The notes under the pieces are model-generated. The model searched no databases. It saw only the letters and a list, made by a program, of their open reading frames with translations, and was not told the DNA's origin. Shown here piece after piece: positions 17,479 to 27,828 of a stretch of DNA of 64,000 bases; positions within the stretch are counted from its first letter, which is position 1, and each line of letters begins with the position of its first letter. The position numbers were made by a program, and so were the translations under genes. The stretch comes from Desmonostoc muscorum LEGE 12446 (lineage in GTDB: Bacteria; Cyanobacteriota; Cyanobacteriia; Cyanobacteriales; Nostocaceae): NCBI RefSeq assembly GCF_015207005.2, contig NZ_JADEXS020000001.1, positions 1 through 64,000 of the forward strand, in the 5' to 3' direction.

Positions 17479-18658
17479 GTGTTGGTACTGGAATATAAAG
17501 CAGTTGTCAAAAAAGGCCAATTAACAGCAATAGATGAAGCTATTCGTACAAGCCAATTTGTCAGAAACAAAGTGCTTAGATATTGGATGGATAATCGCGG
17601 TGTTGGCAAAAAAGAACTGTACCAGTACAACACTCAGTTAAGAGCAGAATTTAAATTTGTTAATGAGCTTAACAGCCATGCAACTCAAGCATCAGTAGAA
17701 AATGTTGAGCGTGCTATTAACCGATTTTTTGATAATTGCAAAGCCAAAAAACCGGGCAAGAAAGGTTATCCCAGGTTTAAAAAGCACAGCCGTTCAGTTG
17801 AGTACAAAGTTTCTGGATGGAAGCTGCACCCAACTAAACGCCGCATCACTTTTACTGATAAAAAAGGTATTGGCGAACTCAAGCTATTAGGTAAGTGGGA
17901 TATTCATAAATACCCTGTTGAGCTAATTAAACGAGAACGGAAAAGTGCGTAGAGCCGATGGGTACTATATACAATTTTGCGTCAAAGTTGATAACCAGCA
18001 AGATGCACCATTAACTACTTCTGTTATCGGTATTGATGTTGGTTTGGAATACTTCTATTCTGATTCTTTGGGCAACCATGAAGAAAATCCGCGATATCTA
18101 CGTAAAGCTGAAAAAGATATTAAAGCTAGCCAACGTAACATTTACAAAAAGAAAAAAGGGTCATCTGGTAGAAGAAAAGCGCGTGGTATTTATGCTCGTA
18201 AACATTTAAAAGTAACTCGACAAAGGAATGAACACGCCTTGAGACTGGCGCGTAACTTATGCCTAGCTAACGCTAAGGTAGTCTTGGAAGATTTAAATAT
18301 TTCCGGCATGGTAAGGAACCACAAACTAGCCAAAAGCATAACAGATGCTTCTTGGTACAGCTTCCGACAGTGGCTCGAATACTTTGGAAAAAAGTTTGGT
18401 AGAGAAATTGTTGCAGTTCCTCCCCACTTTACCAGTCAGGAATGTAGTAATTGCGGTGCTAAAGTTCAAAAATCTTTAAGCACTAGAACTCATTCTTGTC
18501 CACATTGCGGACATATGGAACAACGTGATGTGAATGCTGCCAAAGTAATTTTAAGTCGTGCGAGCGCTAGGGTCGGGCAGATCCAAAGTAACGCCAGTCG
18601 AGATGTTTCCTCTACTTCTATTGGTCGAAAGACCTCTTATAGCAAGGAACGTCAGTGA
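17479..18658 (+). pseudogene. tnpB: tnpB, RNA-guided nuclease gene, disrupted by a 1-bp frameshift
   Basis: Two overlapping frames (17479-17952 from a GTG, and 17945-18658) together encode a full TnpB of about 392 residues. The frames join at an AAAA run (17941-17944): removing one A gives ERKVRRADGYYIQF, matching the family's usual sequence, so a single-base insertion is the simplest cause. The RuvC-like nuclease residues are all intact: Asp in GIDVGLEY, Glu in VVLEDLNISG, Asp in RDVNAAKVI. So is the zinc ribbon CSNC...CPHC. TnpB uses an RNA from the element's right end to cut target DNA. The shift could be a real mutation, a sequencing error in a homopolymer, or, less likely, a programmed slip. 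Confidence 0.85.
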
Positions 18659-18667
18659 CGCTGGAAT

Positions 18668-18688
18668 CCCCGCCATTTATGGCTGGGG
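18668..18688. other. right-end hairpin of the TnpB element
   Basis: CCCCGCCA (18668-18675), loop TTTA, then TGGC, a bulged T and GGGG (18680-18688), followed by AGTGTCAA. This layout is characteristic of IS200/IS605 right ends, where the hairpin is the recognition site; the guide RNA of TnpB would be expected to cover this end. Confidence 0.7.
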
Positions 18689-18708
18689 AGTGTCAACTAG
18701 CCATAATT

Positions 18709-20571
18709 TTATTGAGAAAGAATCAAAACACTATAAGCGCCAATGCCAACATTGGCACGGAAGGGCATACCATCGGAGTTATTGGGATTGCTGCCTTCTG
18801 CAAAGGTATCGTAACCAGGATGATTGCCAAAATCTGGGCTGTAGCCATTCCAGTCGCTATTAAATCTTACCTTCCAAGTGCCGCCGCGAGGAAAGCCCAG
18901 GCTATAGCTATCGTAGGAGCGATCGCCCATGTTGACAATCACGACTACATCATCACCAGCTCCGCCGTTGTCCCAACGATGGAAGGCAATAACTTTGTCG
19001 TTATTGTTGACATGATGTACATTCACATGCTGCCCCTGCAAACCTCTGGTGTTGTTGTACCAGTTGCGGCGTAAACGAATTAGCGACTGATAAAGACTCC
19101 AGATTCCCCCAAATTGATCTTTCTTGCTCCAATCTAAACTGCCAGAATCATTCCAACTTCCCCATTCTAAAAATTCCTGACCTTGAAAAATCATCGGAAT
19201 TCCAGGAGATGTAAACACCAAAGCTGCTGCTAAGGTAGAGCGTTTGCGGGCAAACCAGCTATCTGCATGACCGCGCCAAATTGCTTCCGGAAGGCGGACT
19301 TTGTTGTTAATTTGAGCTACTTCATCATGGTTTTCGCTGTAGATGACTCGCTTCCAAGCATCGGTTTCAAATCTTTGCAAAATTGCGTCCCGAACGCTGT
19401 ACATATTACGCGCACTATCGCTGGGAGCCACCACTGCATTAAAAATTGAATAGTAAAAAAAGCTACCCCACTGAGAATCAAATCCTGCTCCCCCGGCTGC
19501 TGTGCTACGGTTAATCCATTCGTTATTTTGCAAGTCTTCGGCAATGGTAATTTTCCACGGCATCTTGCTATCTATTTCATTGTTAATCCATTGCATCAAA
19601 CTCCAGCCTTCGGGAATATCATTTGCAGGCTCGTTGTTCCTACCCTCAATATTACGAATGTTGACTGTGGAATCAAACCGTAAACCGTCTATGTGATATT
19701 CTTCTAACCACATTAGAGCGTTGTCACGAATATATTGGCGGACTTCACCCCGACCATAGTCTGGGCGGGGGCCAAAATCGGTATGCACGCGTCTGTCATT
19801 GTAGAAATAGATGCCATCGCCGTTATTTTGATACCAACCATCAAACCGCCGTAGAGAATAATCTAGTTCGCGATCGCCAAAATGGTTGTACACTACATCA
19901 AGAATCACGGCTATGCCAAGTTCATGGGCTTTTTTGACAAAGTTTTTAAACTCACTAGCCTCGCCATAATTACTTTCTATATCAAAGGGGAAAGCAGGGT
20001 TATAACCTAGAGAGTATTCGCCAGGAAAACCAAAAATTGGCATCAGTTCAATGACATTGATACCTAAGTCTTTTAAAACAGCTAGTTTATCGATAATTGA
20101 ACTCAAATCTCCAGGTTTGGCGTCGGTTCTATTAAAAGAAGCCACATGCAGTTCATAAATTACCAATTCATTCCAGGGTGGCATATTGAAAGTATTGGTT
20201 CCCCAGTCATATCGATCTTTGACAATTACACCAGATGCGTCGTCATTATCGAGAACATGTTTGCAATAAGGATCGGTGCGCCACCACACGGTATCAGCAG
20301 GGATGAATTCACTTTTAATTACATAGCGGTACTTTTGACCTTCTTTAGCTTCCGGAACATCTACAGACCAGTGTCCATTATTTTCAGAGGCGAGGGGATT
20401 TGCGGTTGTAGACCATTGATTAAAATCTCCAGCTACATAAACTGCTGAAGCAAATGGCGCCCAAACCCGAAAGGCTGTTCCTGTTTCGTAGAAAATAGCT
20501 CCCATTCCAGTATGGGTAGAGGCTTTTACAGGCGTATCTGAATTAACGCTTGGCTTGGTTGAAAGCACCAT
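18709..20571 (-). CDS. GH13 alpha-amylase-family enzyme with CBM48
   Basis: 620 residues. An N-terminal CBM48-like domain (about 25-115, with FRVWAPFASAVYVAGDFNQW) precedes a GH13 barrel. Catalytic residues are present: nucleophile Asp300 (LRFDSTV), acid/base Glu345 (IAEDLQ) and Asp416 (SENHDEV), together with the region I motif DVVYNHFGD. The C-terminal beta domain ends at SVLILSQ. The CBM48 plus GH13 arrangement is that of glycogen branching enzymes, trehalohydrolases and related proteins, and this one is shorter than typical GlgB; a branching-enzyme-like or alpha-glucan-acting hydrolase is likely. Cytoplasmic. It lies downstream of a GT4 gene on the same strand but with a palindromic terminator between, so it is probably transcribed separately. 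Confidence 0.85.
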   Translation of the reverse strand: MVLSTKPSVNSDTPVKASTHTGMGAIFYETGTAFRVWAPFASAVYVAGDFNQWSTTANPLASENNGHWSVDVPEAKEGQKYRYVIKSEFIPADTVWWRTDPYCKHVLDNDDASGVIVKDRYDWGTNTFNMPPWNELVIYELHVASFNRTDAKPGDLSSIIDKLAVLKDLGINVIELMPIFGFPGEYSLGYNPAFPFDIESNYGEASEFKNFVKKAHELGIAVILDVVYNHFGDRELDYSLRRFDGWYQNNGDGIYFYNDRRVHTDFGPRPDYGRGEVRQYIRDNALMWLEEYHIDGLRFDSTVNIRNIEGRNNEPANDIPEGWSLMQWINNEIDSKMPWKITIAEDLQNNEWINRSTAAGGAGFDSQWGSFFYYSIFNAVVAPSDSARNMYSVRDAILQRFETDAWKRVIYSENHDEVAQINNKVRLPEAIWRGHADSWFARKRSTLAAALVFTSPGIPMIFQGQEFLEWGSWNDSGSLDWSKKDQFGGIWSLYQSLIRLRRNWYNNTRGLQGQHVNVHHVNNNDKVIAFHRWDNGGAGDDVVVIVNMGDRSYDSYSLGFPRGGTWKVRFNSDWNGYSPDFGNHPGYDTFAEGSNPNNSDGMPFRANVGIGAYSVLILSQ

Positions 20572-20787
20572 AAATTAAATTTATCTCCAAGAGATGACTT
20601 AAATAGTAAAGTGTTGACGTTGCTGATTTAGCGTCTGTGCAATGTGGATTCATACTGCAATTGAGCAACGCCGTAACCAGATTTAATTTGCTCTGCTGAA
20701 AAAATTACAGCAGTGCCTGTTGTGGATTTATCAAAAGTTAATTCGGGATTTATGCAAGTTTCAAGAAAGTTTACATATATTCACTGA

Positions 20788-20817
20788 TTAAAGACAGCTA
20801 AATTTAGCTGTCTTTAA
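20788..20817. terminator. 30-bp perfect palindrome after the GT4 gene
   Basis: TTAAAGACAGCTAAA followed directly by its exact reverse complement, ending in TTTAA on both strands. It lies 31 bp beyond the stop of the GT4 gene and upstream of the GH13 start, so it probably terminates GT4 transcription. Confidence 0.6.
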
Positions 20818-20847
20818 TGTTATATGTATAACAGTATAATTGACTCA

Positions 20848-22035
20848 TTACCAGTCAATTTGCGATCGCTCTTGCACAACTCGCCCATATACTTCTTCGG
20901 TTTGCTTGGCTAATTGCGGCCAGCTAAACCGTCGCTCTAAATCTTCATAAGCGTTATCCACCAGCCATTGCCGATAATCTGGATTTCTCAACACCTCCAA
21001 AATTCCCCAGGCTAAAGAATCGGCGTTATTTACCCAAGTCACAATGCCTGTTTTGGTATGTTGCACTACTTCTGGAAAACCACCCGTATCAGAAACAACT
21101 ACGGGGACACGAGAAGCAAAGCTTTCTAAAGCCACAATTCCAAAGGGTTCGTAAAGACTGGGAAATACGGCACAGTCAGCAACAGTTTGAAATTTATCTA
21201 AGTAATCATCCGAAAGAAAACCAGTAAAATAGCAATGCTGCCAAATTCCCAAATCCCAAGCTTGGCGTTTGAGATGGTCAGTATTTCCACCGCCAACGAT
21301 GACAAATTTAACTTTACCTCCCATTTCCCAAAGTATTTTGGGTGCAGCACTGAGCAATATCGGTACACCCTTTTCATAGGTCATACGACCAAGGTAATAA
21401 ACGATTTTCTCATCATCGCTGGCGAATTGGCGGCGAAAATCCAGGGCATGAAAATCTTCGTGATGCCGTTTTTTTTCGGCTCGGATACCGTTATAAATGA
21501 CATCGATTTTGTCCCCAGGGCTGTATAGCGCTCGTTCTACTTCCCGTCGCATATAATCGCTACAAACAATAATCCGCCAAGCGTTATAAGCAAGTATTGT
21601 TTCTTTACCATTAATATAACGTTGTGTATCAGTATGAATACCGTTGTAACGTCCGTATTCCGTAGCGTGAATTGTGGCAATTAGTGGTATTTTAAAATTA
21701 TGCTTGAGAGCGATCGCCGCGTCTCCAACTAACCAATCATGGGCATGAATTAAATCAAACGGGCCTTCCTCCAAAATTAACTTACCACCGTGATCTCCCA
21801 TGCTCTCGTTAAGATTGACTACCCAGTGGAAAAAGTCATTACTATGTCCCACTGGTACTCGATGTATATTTACTCCCTCCACCACCTCATACATCGATGC
21901 CTGACCAAACTCCACTGTAATCAAATGGACTTCATGCCCTAGCTTGACCAATTCCGGGTACAACTCGGCTACATGACGCGCAATTCCCCCAACTATCCTG
22001 GGTGGAAACTCCCAACTCAGTACCAGTATCTTCAT
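20848..22035 (-). CDS. glycosyltransferase family 4
   Basis: 395 residues, GT-B fold. The N-terminus MKILVLSWEFPPRIVGGIARHVAEL is the glycine-rich start shared by GT4 and starch/glycogen-synthase-like enzymes. IYNGI, YLGRMTYEKGV and the retaining-GT signature EPFGIVALE (E-x7-E, near residue 300) follow in order. The WEFPP-GG-ARH start is close to archaeal-type glycogen-synthase-like GT4 proteins, so a role in alpha-glucan synthesis next to GH13, GH31 and GH57 genes is plausible, though GT4 also includes sucrose- and lipid-linked transferases. No signal peptide. Confidence 0.85.
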   Translation of the reverse strand: MKILVLSWEFPPRIVGGIARHVAELYPELVKLGHEVHLITVEFGQASMYEVVEGVNIHRVPVGHSNDFFHWVVNLNESMGDHGGKLILEEGPFDLIHAHDWLVGDAAIALKHNFKIPLIATIHATEYGRYNGIHTDTQRYINGKETILAYNAWRIIVCSDYMRREVERALYSPGDKIDVIYNGIRAEKKRHHEDFHALDFRRQFASDDEKIVYYLGRMTYEKGVPILLSAAPKILWEMGGKVKFVIVGGGNTDHLKRQAWDLGIWQHCYFTGFLSDDYLDKFQTVADCAVFPSLYEPFGIVALESFASRVPVVVSDTGGFPEVVQHTKTGIVTWVNNADSLAWGILEVLRNPDYRQWLVDNAYEDLERRFSWPQLAKQTEEVYGRVVQERSQIDW

Positions 22036-22182
22036 CTGCTAGATTCCCCGACACTTTACAAATATCTAAAAAACTAGATTTATCTAAAAATATAAGTCTG
22101 CCAATTTTATTGAGTGCATTTACTCAAATTTTTAGATTTTTTAACAGTTATTTTGTTAAAGCTTATCAAAGGTTACGAACTA

Positions 22183-22320
22183 TGGGGTATGGGGTATGGA
22201 AGCAGGGGGAGCAGGGGAGATGGGGAGCAGGGGAGCAGGGGAGCAGGGGAGCAGAGGAGAGTTCAATGTGCCTTGTTCTTTCCCCTCTGCCCCTCTGCCC
22301 CTCTGCCCCTCTGCCTCTTG
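22183..22320 (+). repeat. GGGGAGCA octamers and CCCCTCTG octamers
   Basis: Left arm 22183-22258 with about seven GGGGAGCA-like units; right arm 22281-22320 with about five CCCCTCTG units. Arms are largely complementary. Lies between the divergent-facing ends of the GT4 start and the diguanylate cyclase stop. Confidence 0.9.
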
Positions 22321-22349
22321 TGCCCAATGCCCAATACCAAATACCCACA

Positions 22350-25013
22350 CTAAAGAGGTGAACAGCAAACAGCACGAACGCGATCGCGTCCCTCTTGTTT
22401 AGCGGTATAAAGTGCTTTGTCTGCTGCGTTAATCAAGTCTTGCGGCGACATTTCACAATTTGGCAAAGTGCTGACAACGCCGAGGCTGACGGTTACATGG
22501 TCACACACGCTAGATTGAGTATGGGAAATCGCTAAGTTGCGTACTGCTTGTCGAATCCCTTGAGCTAGATGAATTGCCCCTTTAATTTCTGTATTCGGCA
22601 GAATTACAGAAAATTCTTCTCCACCATAACGGGCTACTAAATCTGCTGGGCGCTTAACAATACTTAAGAGCGCACTGGCAATTCGTTGTAAACAATCATC
22701 TCCTGCTAAATGACCGTAGGTGTCATTGTAGGGTTTAAAAAAATCAACATCGAACAAAATTAACGACAGTGGCATTTTCTCTCGTTTGAGTCGATGCCAT
22801 TCAGCTTCGAGATATTCATCAAATCGGCGGCGATTGGCTATTTGAGTCAAGCCATCTAAGGTAGCCAATCTTTGTAGTTCTTCGTTGGCAGCTTGTAGCT
22901 GCTGGTAGAGTACTGATTGATGAATAGCGATCGCTACCTGAGAAGCCAATTGCTGCAACAAATTAACTTCAAATGGTTGCCAGTGACGAGGTGTGGCACA
23001 CTGGTAAGTAATCAGTAAACCCCACAGATGTTCGCCATTCAAAATTGGCAATACCATCGCAGCCTTCACCTGATAAAGTTGCAATAACTCAAAAACATCA
23101 GATGAAAAATCATACTGTTGAATATCATGCAAAATTGTCGGTAATCCCTGGTAATATTGGCTAAAATCTGCCTTCATGCAAAATGGCAAAATTGTCTGCT
23201 TTAATGTCTGAGGATAGCCATCAGCCAGAGATTCCGCTGCAAAATAACCACTGCCGTCAGCGGCTAACTGGTAAATAGCTACACAATCTGAACGCAAACA
23301 CTCCCGAATACTATTTACCGTTGTATTTAAAACATCTTCTAAATTTAGCGATCGCCGAATCTGTTGAGTCACTTCAGTAATTAGCCTCTCCCCTGTGGCC
23401 TGTTGTCGCAGAACTGCTTCGGCTTGTTTGCGAGTGCTAATATCTTCTACTGAGCCAAGAATCTGCGTTGGAGTGCCCTTAGCATCTCTGGCAAACACGA
23501 CTTCTCGCGTATTCAGCCAACGCCACTCACCATTTTTGTGACGGAATCGGTATTCAGTGGACAGAACTTCATTGTCCTTGAGGTGAGTGAAGCGACTTGG
23601 TACGTCATAGCAGAGGTATTGGTCATCTGGATGAAAGCAATTCATCAACCATTGCGGATCTGCTTGACAAATTTCTTCTGGGGAATAGCCTAAAACTGTA
23701 ACACTTTGCTGATTAAGATAAACGCTTGTTCCTTGTAACAGGTCAAATAAATATAAAATATGCGGTACAGTATTAGCAACTTTTTGTAAAAAGTCTTGAC
23801 TTGAGCGCAATGCTTCTTCAGCTTTGTGGCGTTCGCGCAGGGCGGCTTGCCATTCACTAATATCTCGTCCCTCTGAAATTATGACTGTCACACGCCCTGT
23901 TTCATCAAGTATGGGACGTAGGGAAAAATCAATAGTGATAACTCGATCGTCTCGACCCCAAATATCAACTTCATAGCGAATAAATTCACCATTAGCAGCA
24001 GCGGCGATCGCAGTTTTTAATTGTGCTTGTGTATCTGGAGAAATTGTCCACCATTTTGCTTCCCAAAAGCATTTACCGACGACTTCTTCTCGTGTAATTC
24101 CAGCAAAATCCAGTGCTGTTTGATTGGCTTCTAAAACAATTCCATTTGTCTGAAGCAATCCCATAAACTGAATAGTTTGATTGAAAATGGCACGGAATTT
24201 TTGCTCATTTTCACTTAAGGCTTGTTCTACACGTTTGCGGTCAGTAATATCTCGTCCCACCGATTGCAATTCTACAAGATTACCTCGATCATTAAATATG
24301 CCTCGTGTAATCCACTGTGCCCAACGCACCTCTTGGCAAGCTATAACCCGATTTTCAAAGGAGACAACGGGATTTTTTAAGCTGATAGAATTTACCACAT
24401 TAAACACATATTCCCGGTCTTCTTCAAACACAATAGGTTCGTAGTGGTGGGCGATCATTTCTTCCCGCTTTAGTCCAAAATATCGACAAAAAGCTTCGTT
24501 AACAAAGGTGATAGTGCCATCTGGCAAGCCTCTAGCAATGAGTTCCGTTTGGTCTTCGAGGATGGCACGATAACGCGCTTCACTTTCTTGCAGTGCAGCT
24601 TCGACTTGTTTGCGTTCGCTGATATCAAATACTAAACCCTGAAGTACCTGAGTTTCTCCATCCACACAGACAATGACATTGGCTTGGTTTCGTACCCAAA
24701 TTATTCTGCCATCATGCCTAATCATCCGATACTCGATGCTCAAAGGTTCCCCGCTGAAAATTGTAGTGTTTACAGCTTGCCAAAAGCGATCGCGATCGTC
24801 TGGATGAGTGTGATCTAACCAACTATTGAAAAAACTATGATTCCAATCTTCAGGGGCAATGCCTAATAATTGTTGCAGTTGCGGACTAATATAAGCAACT
24901 TTCCCGGTGGGATTAATCGGTGAAATATAAACAACACCCGGAATTTGTTCTATCAAGATGCGATAATTTTGTTCTGCTTCAGAGACTTTTTCTTGGGCTT
25001 GCTTGGGACTCAT
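22350..25013 (-). CDS. PAS/GAF sensor diguanylate cyclase
   Basis: 887 residues. Four PAS domains in series (about 15-135, 145-265, 270-390, 400-525), each followed by a PAC-like end such as DISERKQ or DITDRKR, then a GAF domain (about 545-705) and a GGDEF domain (about 720-880) with the active-site variant RYGGEEF. Product would be cyclic di-GMP in response to small-molecule or light/redox signals sensed by PAS and GAF. No transmembrane helices, no EAL domain. I do not see an obvious bilin-binding cysteine context, so a photoreceptor role cannot be claimed. Starts with MSPKQAQEKV. Confidence 0.9.
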   Translation of the reverse strand: MSPKQAQEKVSEAEQNYRILIEQIPGVVYISPINPTGKVAYISPQLQQLLGIAPEDWNHSFFNSWLDHTHPDDRDRFWQAVNTTIFSGEPLSIEYRMIRHDGRIIWVRNQANVIVCVDGETQVLQGLVFDISERKQVEAALQESEARYRAILEDQTELIARGLPDGTITFVNEAFCRYFGLKREEMIAHHYEPIVFEEDREYVFNVVNSISLKNPVVSFENRVIACQEVRWAQWITRGIFNDRGNLVELQSVGRDITDRKRVEQALSENEQKFRAIFNQTIQFMGLLQTNGIVLEANQTALDFAGITREEVVGKCFWEAKWWTISPDTQAQLKTAIAAAANGEFIRYEVDIWGRDDRVITIDFSLRPILDETGRVTVIISEGRDISEWQAALRERHKAEEALRSSQDFLQKVANTVPHILYLFDLLQGTSVYLNQQSVTVLGYSPEEICQADPQWLMNCFHPDDQYLCYDVPSRFTHLKDNEVLSTEYRFRHKNGEWRWLNTREVVFARDAKGTPTQILGSVEDISTRKQAEAVLRQQATGERLITEVTQQIRRSLNLEDVLNTTVNSIRECLRSDCVAIYQLAADGSGYFAAESLADGYPQTLKQTILPFCMKADFSQYYQGLPTILHDIQQYDFSSDVFELLQLYQVKAAMVLPILNGEHLWGLLITYQCATPRHWQPFEVNLLQQLASQVAIAIHQSVLYQQLQAANEELQRLATLDGLTQIANRRRFDEYLEAEWHRLKREKMPLSLILFDVDFFKPYNDTYGHLAGDDCLQRIASALLSIVKRPADLVARYGGEEFSVILPNTEIKGAIHLAQGIRQAVRNLAISHTQSSVCDHVTVSLGVVSTLPNCEMSPQDLINAADKALYTAKQEGRDRVRAVCCSPL

Positions 25014-25265
25014 AATGTTTTGAATTTCTACAATAAAGTATAATTGCCGATGTTAGAAATCCTGCATTAGAAGCACATTTTTTGAACCACTGAATCTAAC
25101 AGTAAGTCAGTCTCATGGTGGTAGGGTCTCTCTTGTAAAAACTCTAAGTCCTAAAAAAAATCTGCCACCAACAAGCCGAAACCCCTACAGTTTAGCCTGC
25201 TGTTGGCAGAGGTTTAGATGTAGCCCCAAGCAGCTAATCATCTTTGAAGATTAACCACTATTAAA

Positions 25266-27077
25266 CTAGTTTTGATCCAAGCGCAGTACTGCCATAAAAG
25301 CTTCCTGGGGTACATCTACTGTACCTACAGATTTCATCCGCTTTTTACCTTTTGCCTGCTTCTGTAAAAGTTTCTTCTTGCGGCTGATGTCACCACCGTA
25401 GCACTTGGCTAACACATCTTTTCGCAAAGCAGGGATGTGTTCGCTAGCAATCACTTTACTGCCGATAGAGGCTTGAATTGGCACTTTAAATTGATGGCGG
25501 GGAATTAGTTCTTTGAGTTTTTCTGCCATCGATCGCCCGACGTTATAAGCTTTATCTCGATGGACAATCATTGCCAAAGAATCCACAGGATCGCCGTTGA
25601 TCATAATATCTAGCTTCACCAGGGGATTTTCTCGGTAGCCAATAAGATGATATTCCATGCTGGCATAACCCCGCGATCGCGATTTCATTTGGTCAAAAAA
25701 GTCCGTGACAACTTCCGCCAAGGGTAACTCATACGTAAGTGTGGTGCGTCCTTGGGTAAGATATTTCATATCTTTGAAAATGCCACGTCTGTTTTGTGAC
25801 AACTCCATTAAAGTCCCAACGTAGATTTCAGGTGTAATCATTTCTACCTGAACGTAGGGTTCTTCAATTCTTTCGCGTTCATTAGGAGAAGGTAAACGGC
25901 TAGGATTATCGATGTACAGTTCCTCACCTTTGACGGTTATAACTTTATAAACCACCGAAGGCGCTGTAATAATTAAATCCAGGTTATACTCTCGCTCTAG
26001 ACGTTCTTGGACAATTTCCATGTGTAACAAGCCCAAGAACCCGCAACGAAAACCAAACCCCATCGCACTAGAAGTTTCTGGTTCGTAATGCAGTGCTGCG
26101 TCATTGAGTTCTAGCTTTTCTAAGGCTTCCCGCAAATCTTCAAATTGGTCAGCATCAATGGGGAACATGCCGCAAAAAACCATCGGGTTCGCTTCTGCAT
26201 AGCCTGGTAAAGGTGTCTCTGCTTTCGCCTTACTCAGGGTAATTGTGTCTCCTACCCGCGCATCAGCTACAGCTTTAATTGCCGCTCCCAAATAACCTAC
26301 TTCCCCGGCGTGGAGTTCATCAACTTGCTTTTGAGTGGGAGAGAGGACGCCCAACTCATCAATTTCAAATTCTTTACCGGATGCCATTAAATGGATGCGA
26401 TCGCCTTTTTTCAATGTGCCATCCATCACCCGGAAATACACAATTACTCCCCGATAGCTATCATAATAACTATCAAAAATTAACGCCCGTAAGCGTTCAT
26501 TTATGGTATTGGGTGGTGGCGGTATGCGATCGACAACTGCTTCTAAAATCTCATTAATACCAATTCCTTCTTTAGCAGAAGCCAGAATCGCACCACTACA
26601 ATCTAGGCCGATAATTTCTTCAATTTCGCCAATTACCCGTTCTGGTTCAGCCCCTGGCAAATCAATTTTATTCAAAACCGGGATAATTTCCAGGTTATTT
26701 TCTAACGCTAAATATACATTTGCCAAAGTTTGCGCCTCCACACCTTGGGACGCATCTACTACCAATAACGCTCCTTCACAAGCAACAAGAGAACGCGACA
26801 CCTCATAAGAGAAATCCACATGTCCTGGAGTATCAATTAAGTTCAGCACATATTGCTGACCATCTTTGGCTGTGTAATTCATCCGGGCAGCTTGCAGCTT
26901 AATGGTAATGCCGCGCTCCCGTTCTAGATCCATATTGTCGAGAAACTGTTCCTTCATCTGTCGGTCTTCAACAGTGCCAGTAGCTTGTAGCAAGCGATCG
27001 GCGAGGGTTGATTTCCCGTGGTCGATGTGAGCAATAATACAGAAATTGCGAATGCGAACTGCGGGAACGTCAGTCAT
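25266..27077 (-). CDS. lepA: elongation factor 4 (LepA), ribosomal back-translocase
   Basis: 603 residues, full length. GTPase motifs: AHIDHGKST (G1, about 16-24), RGITIK (G2), DTPGHVDF (G3), LNKIDLPGA (G4), ASAKEGIG (G5). The C-terminal LepA-specific domain ends ... [26 protein letters not shown], diagnostic of LepA rather than EF-G. It binds stalled or mis-translocated ribosomes and promotes back-translocation. Single gene, with heptamer arrays upstream of its start. Confidence 0.97.
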   Translation of the reverse strand: MTDVPAVRIRNFCIIAHIDHGKSTLADRLLQATGTVEDRQMKEQFLDNMDLERERGITIKLQAARMNYTAKDGQQYVLNLIDTPGHVDFSYEVSRSLVACEGALLVVDASQGVEAQTLANVYLALENNLEIIPVLNKIDLPGAEPERVIGEIEEIIGLDCSGAILASAKEGIGINEILEAVVDRIPPPPNTINERLRALIFDSYYDSYRGVIVYFRVMDGTLKKGDRIHLMASGKEFEIDELGVLSPTQKQVDELHAGEVGYLGAAIKAVADARVGDTITLSKAKAETPLPGYAEANPMVFCGMFPIDADQFEDLREALEKLELNDAALHYEPETSSAMGFGFRCGFLGLLHMEIVQERLEREYNLDLIITAPSVVYKVITVKGEELYIDNPSRLPSPNERERIEEPYVQVEMITPEIYVGTLMELSQNRRGIFKDMKYLTQGRTTLTYELPLAEVVTDFFDQMKSRSRGYASMEYHLIGYRENPLVKLDIMINGDPVDSLAMIVHRDKAYNVGRSMAEKLKELIPRHQFKVPIQASIGSKVIASEHIPALRKDVLAKCYGGDISRKKKLLQKQAKGKKRMKSVGTVDVPQEAFMAVLRLDQN

Positions 27078-27155
27078 ATACTATCTTTGCCTTAGCAGCA
27101 ACCAAAGTTAAAAAAGCAATTTACTTAATGTATTTTAATGCTTTCTTAGCCAAGT

Positions 27156-27460
27156 GGGGACTGGGGATTGGGGACTGGGGATTGGGGACTGGGGATTGGG
27201 GACTGGGGGCTGGGGACTGGGGATTGGGGATTGGGGATTGGGGACTGGGGATTGGGGACTGGGGATTGGGGACTGGGGATGAGGGAGATGAGGGGATAGG
27301 GAATAACTTGTTACAAGTCTTTCCCCTTGTTCCTCCATTCTCTTCATTCCCCGTATCCCCGCGCCCCCACGTCCCCCTGTCCTCTTCCCAATCCCCAATC
27401 CCCAGTCCCCAGTCCCCAGTCCCCAATCCCCAATCCCCAGTCCCCAATCCCCAATCCCCT
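27156..27460 (+). repeat. large GGGGACT/GGGGATT array facing AGTCCCC/AATCCCC array
   Basis: Left arm 27156-27299: about twenty heptamers alternating GGGGACT and GGGGATT. Right arm 27386-27460: about ten heptamers of CCCCAGT and CCCCAAT. The two arms are complementary, with an 86-bp spacer. It lies within 80 bp of the lepA start, where the lepA promoter would be expected. Confidence 0.95.
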
Positions 27461-27828
27461 CTTCACCTCATCTTCAACTTTGCATATAAATAGGTGGACT
27501 TTTAAGAATATTATGAAAGTCTATTTGTCGCTGTTAGTATTCATCAGCTGGAAGCGTACAATAAATGTAAATAAGTACATGTAGGGATCATGGGCAATTG
27601 CCACCCGTAATTGTCCGGAGTCACTGATTCATCGGCAAAACTTCTAGAAAGCTCTTGTCTAGTCAGTTATATGAAAAATGCGACTTAAAAGTTAAAGCTG
27701 TTACTTTGGTGCTATTTCGGGGAACTATGTAACTATACCCTTGAAGATTCTTCAGTGAATTAGCCCAAATTATGAATATAACTACTTTACAAAGCTTTAA
27801 ACAAAACCAATTCAGAGTATATAAACCT
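27461..27828. other. intergenic region before RHH gene
   Basis: About 370 bp, no ORF, repeat or RNA gene recognised. It should hold the promoter of the small RHH protein gene; an in-frame ATG at 27772 extends that ORF but is not preferred. Confidence 0.4.

Larger units (their letters stand above)
17200..18695. mobile_element. TnpB-type element of the IS200/IS605 superfamily, no tnpA
   Basis: The right end is clear: an imperfect hairpin at 18668-18688 followed by GAGTGTCAA, as in IS200/IS605 right ends. The left end is less certain; a CCCC...GGGGG hairpin at 17207-17228 is the best candidate. Between them are a small minus-strand gene and a frameshifted tnpB on the plus strand, arranged divergently as tnpA and tnpB usually are, but without a Y1 transposase. 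The right end is 14 bp from the stop of the GH13 gene, so the element sits between two convergent glucan genes. Confidence 0.7.

Noticed and set aside
17945..18658. Separate, complete short TnpB starting at GTG 17945
   Set aside because: The usual N-terminal half is encoded in the preceding frame and joins after removal of one A, so this is half of a frameshifted gene.
27121..27584. Several overlapping ORFs on both strands within heptamer arrays
   Set aside because: The GGGGACT/AGTCCCC unit is open in every frame, so these arise automatically; the translations are only periodic Trp/Gly/Asp or Ser/Pro/Gln.
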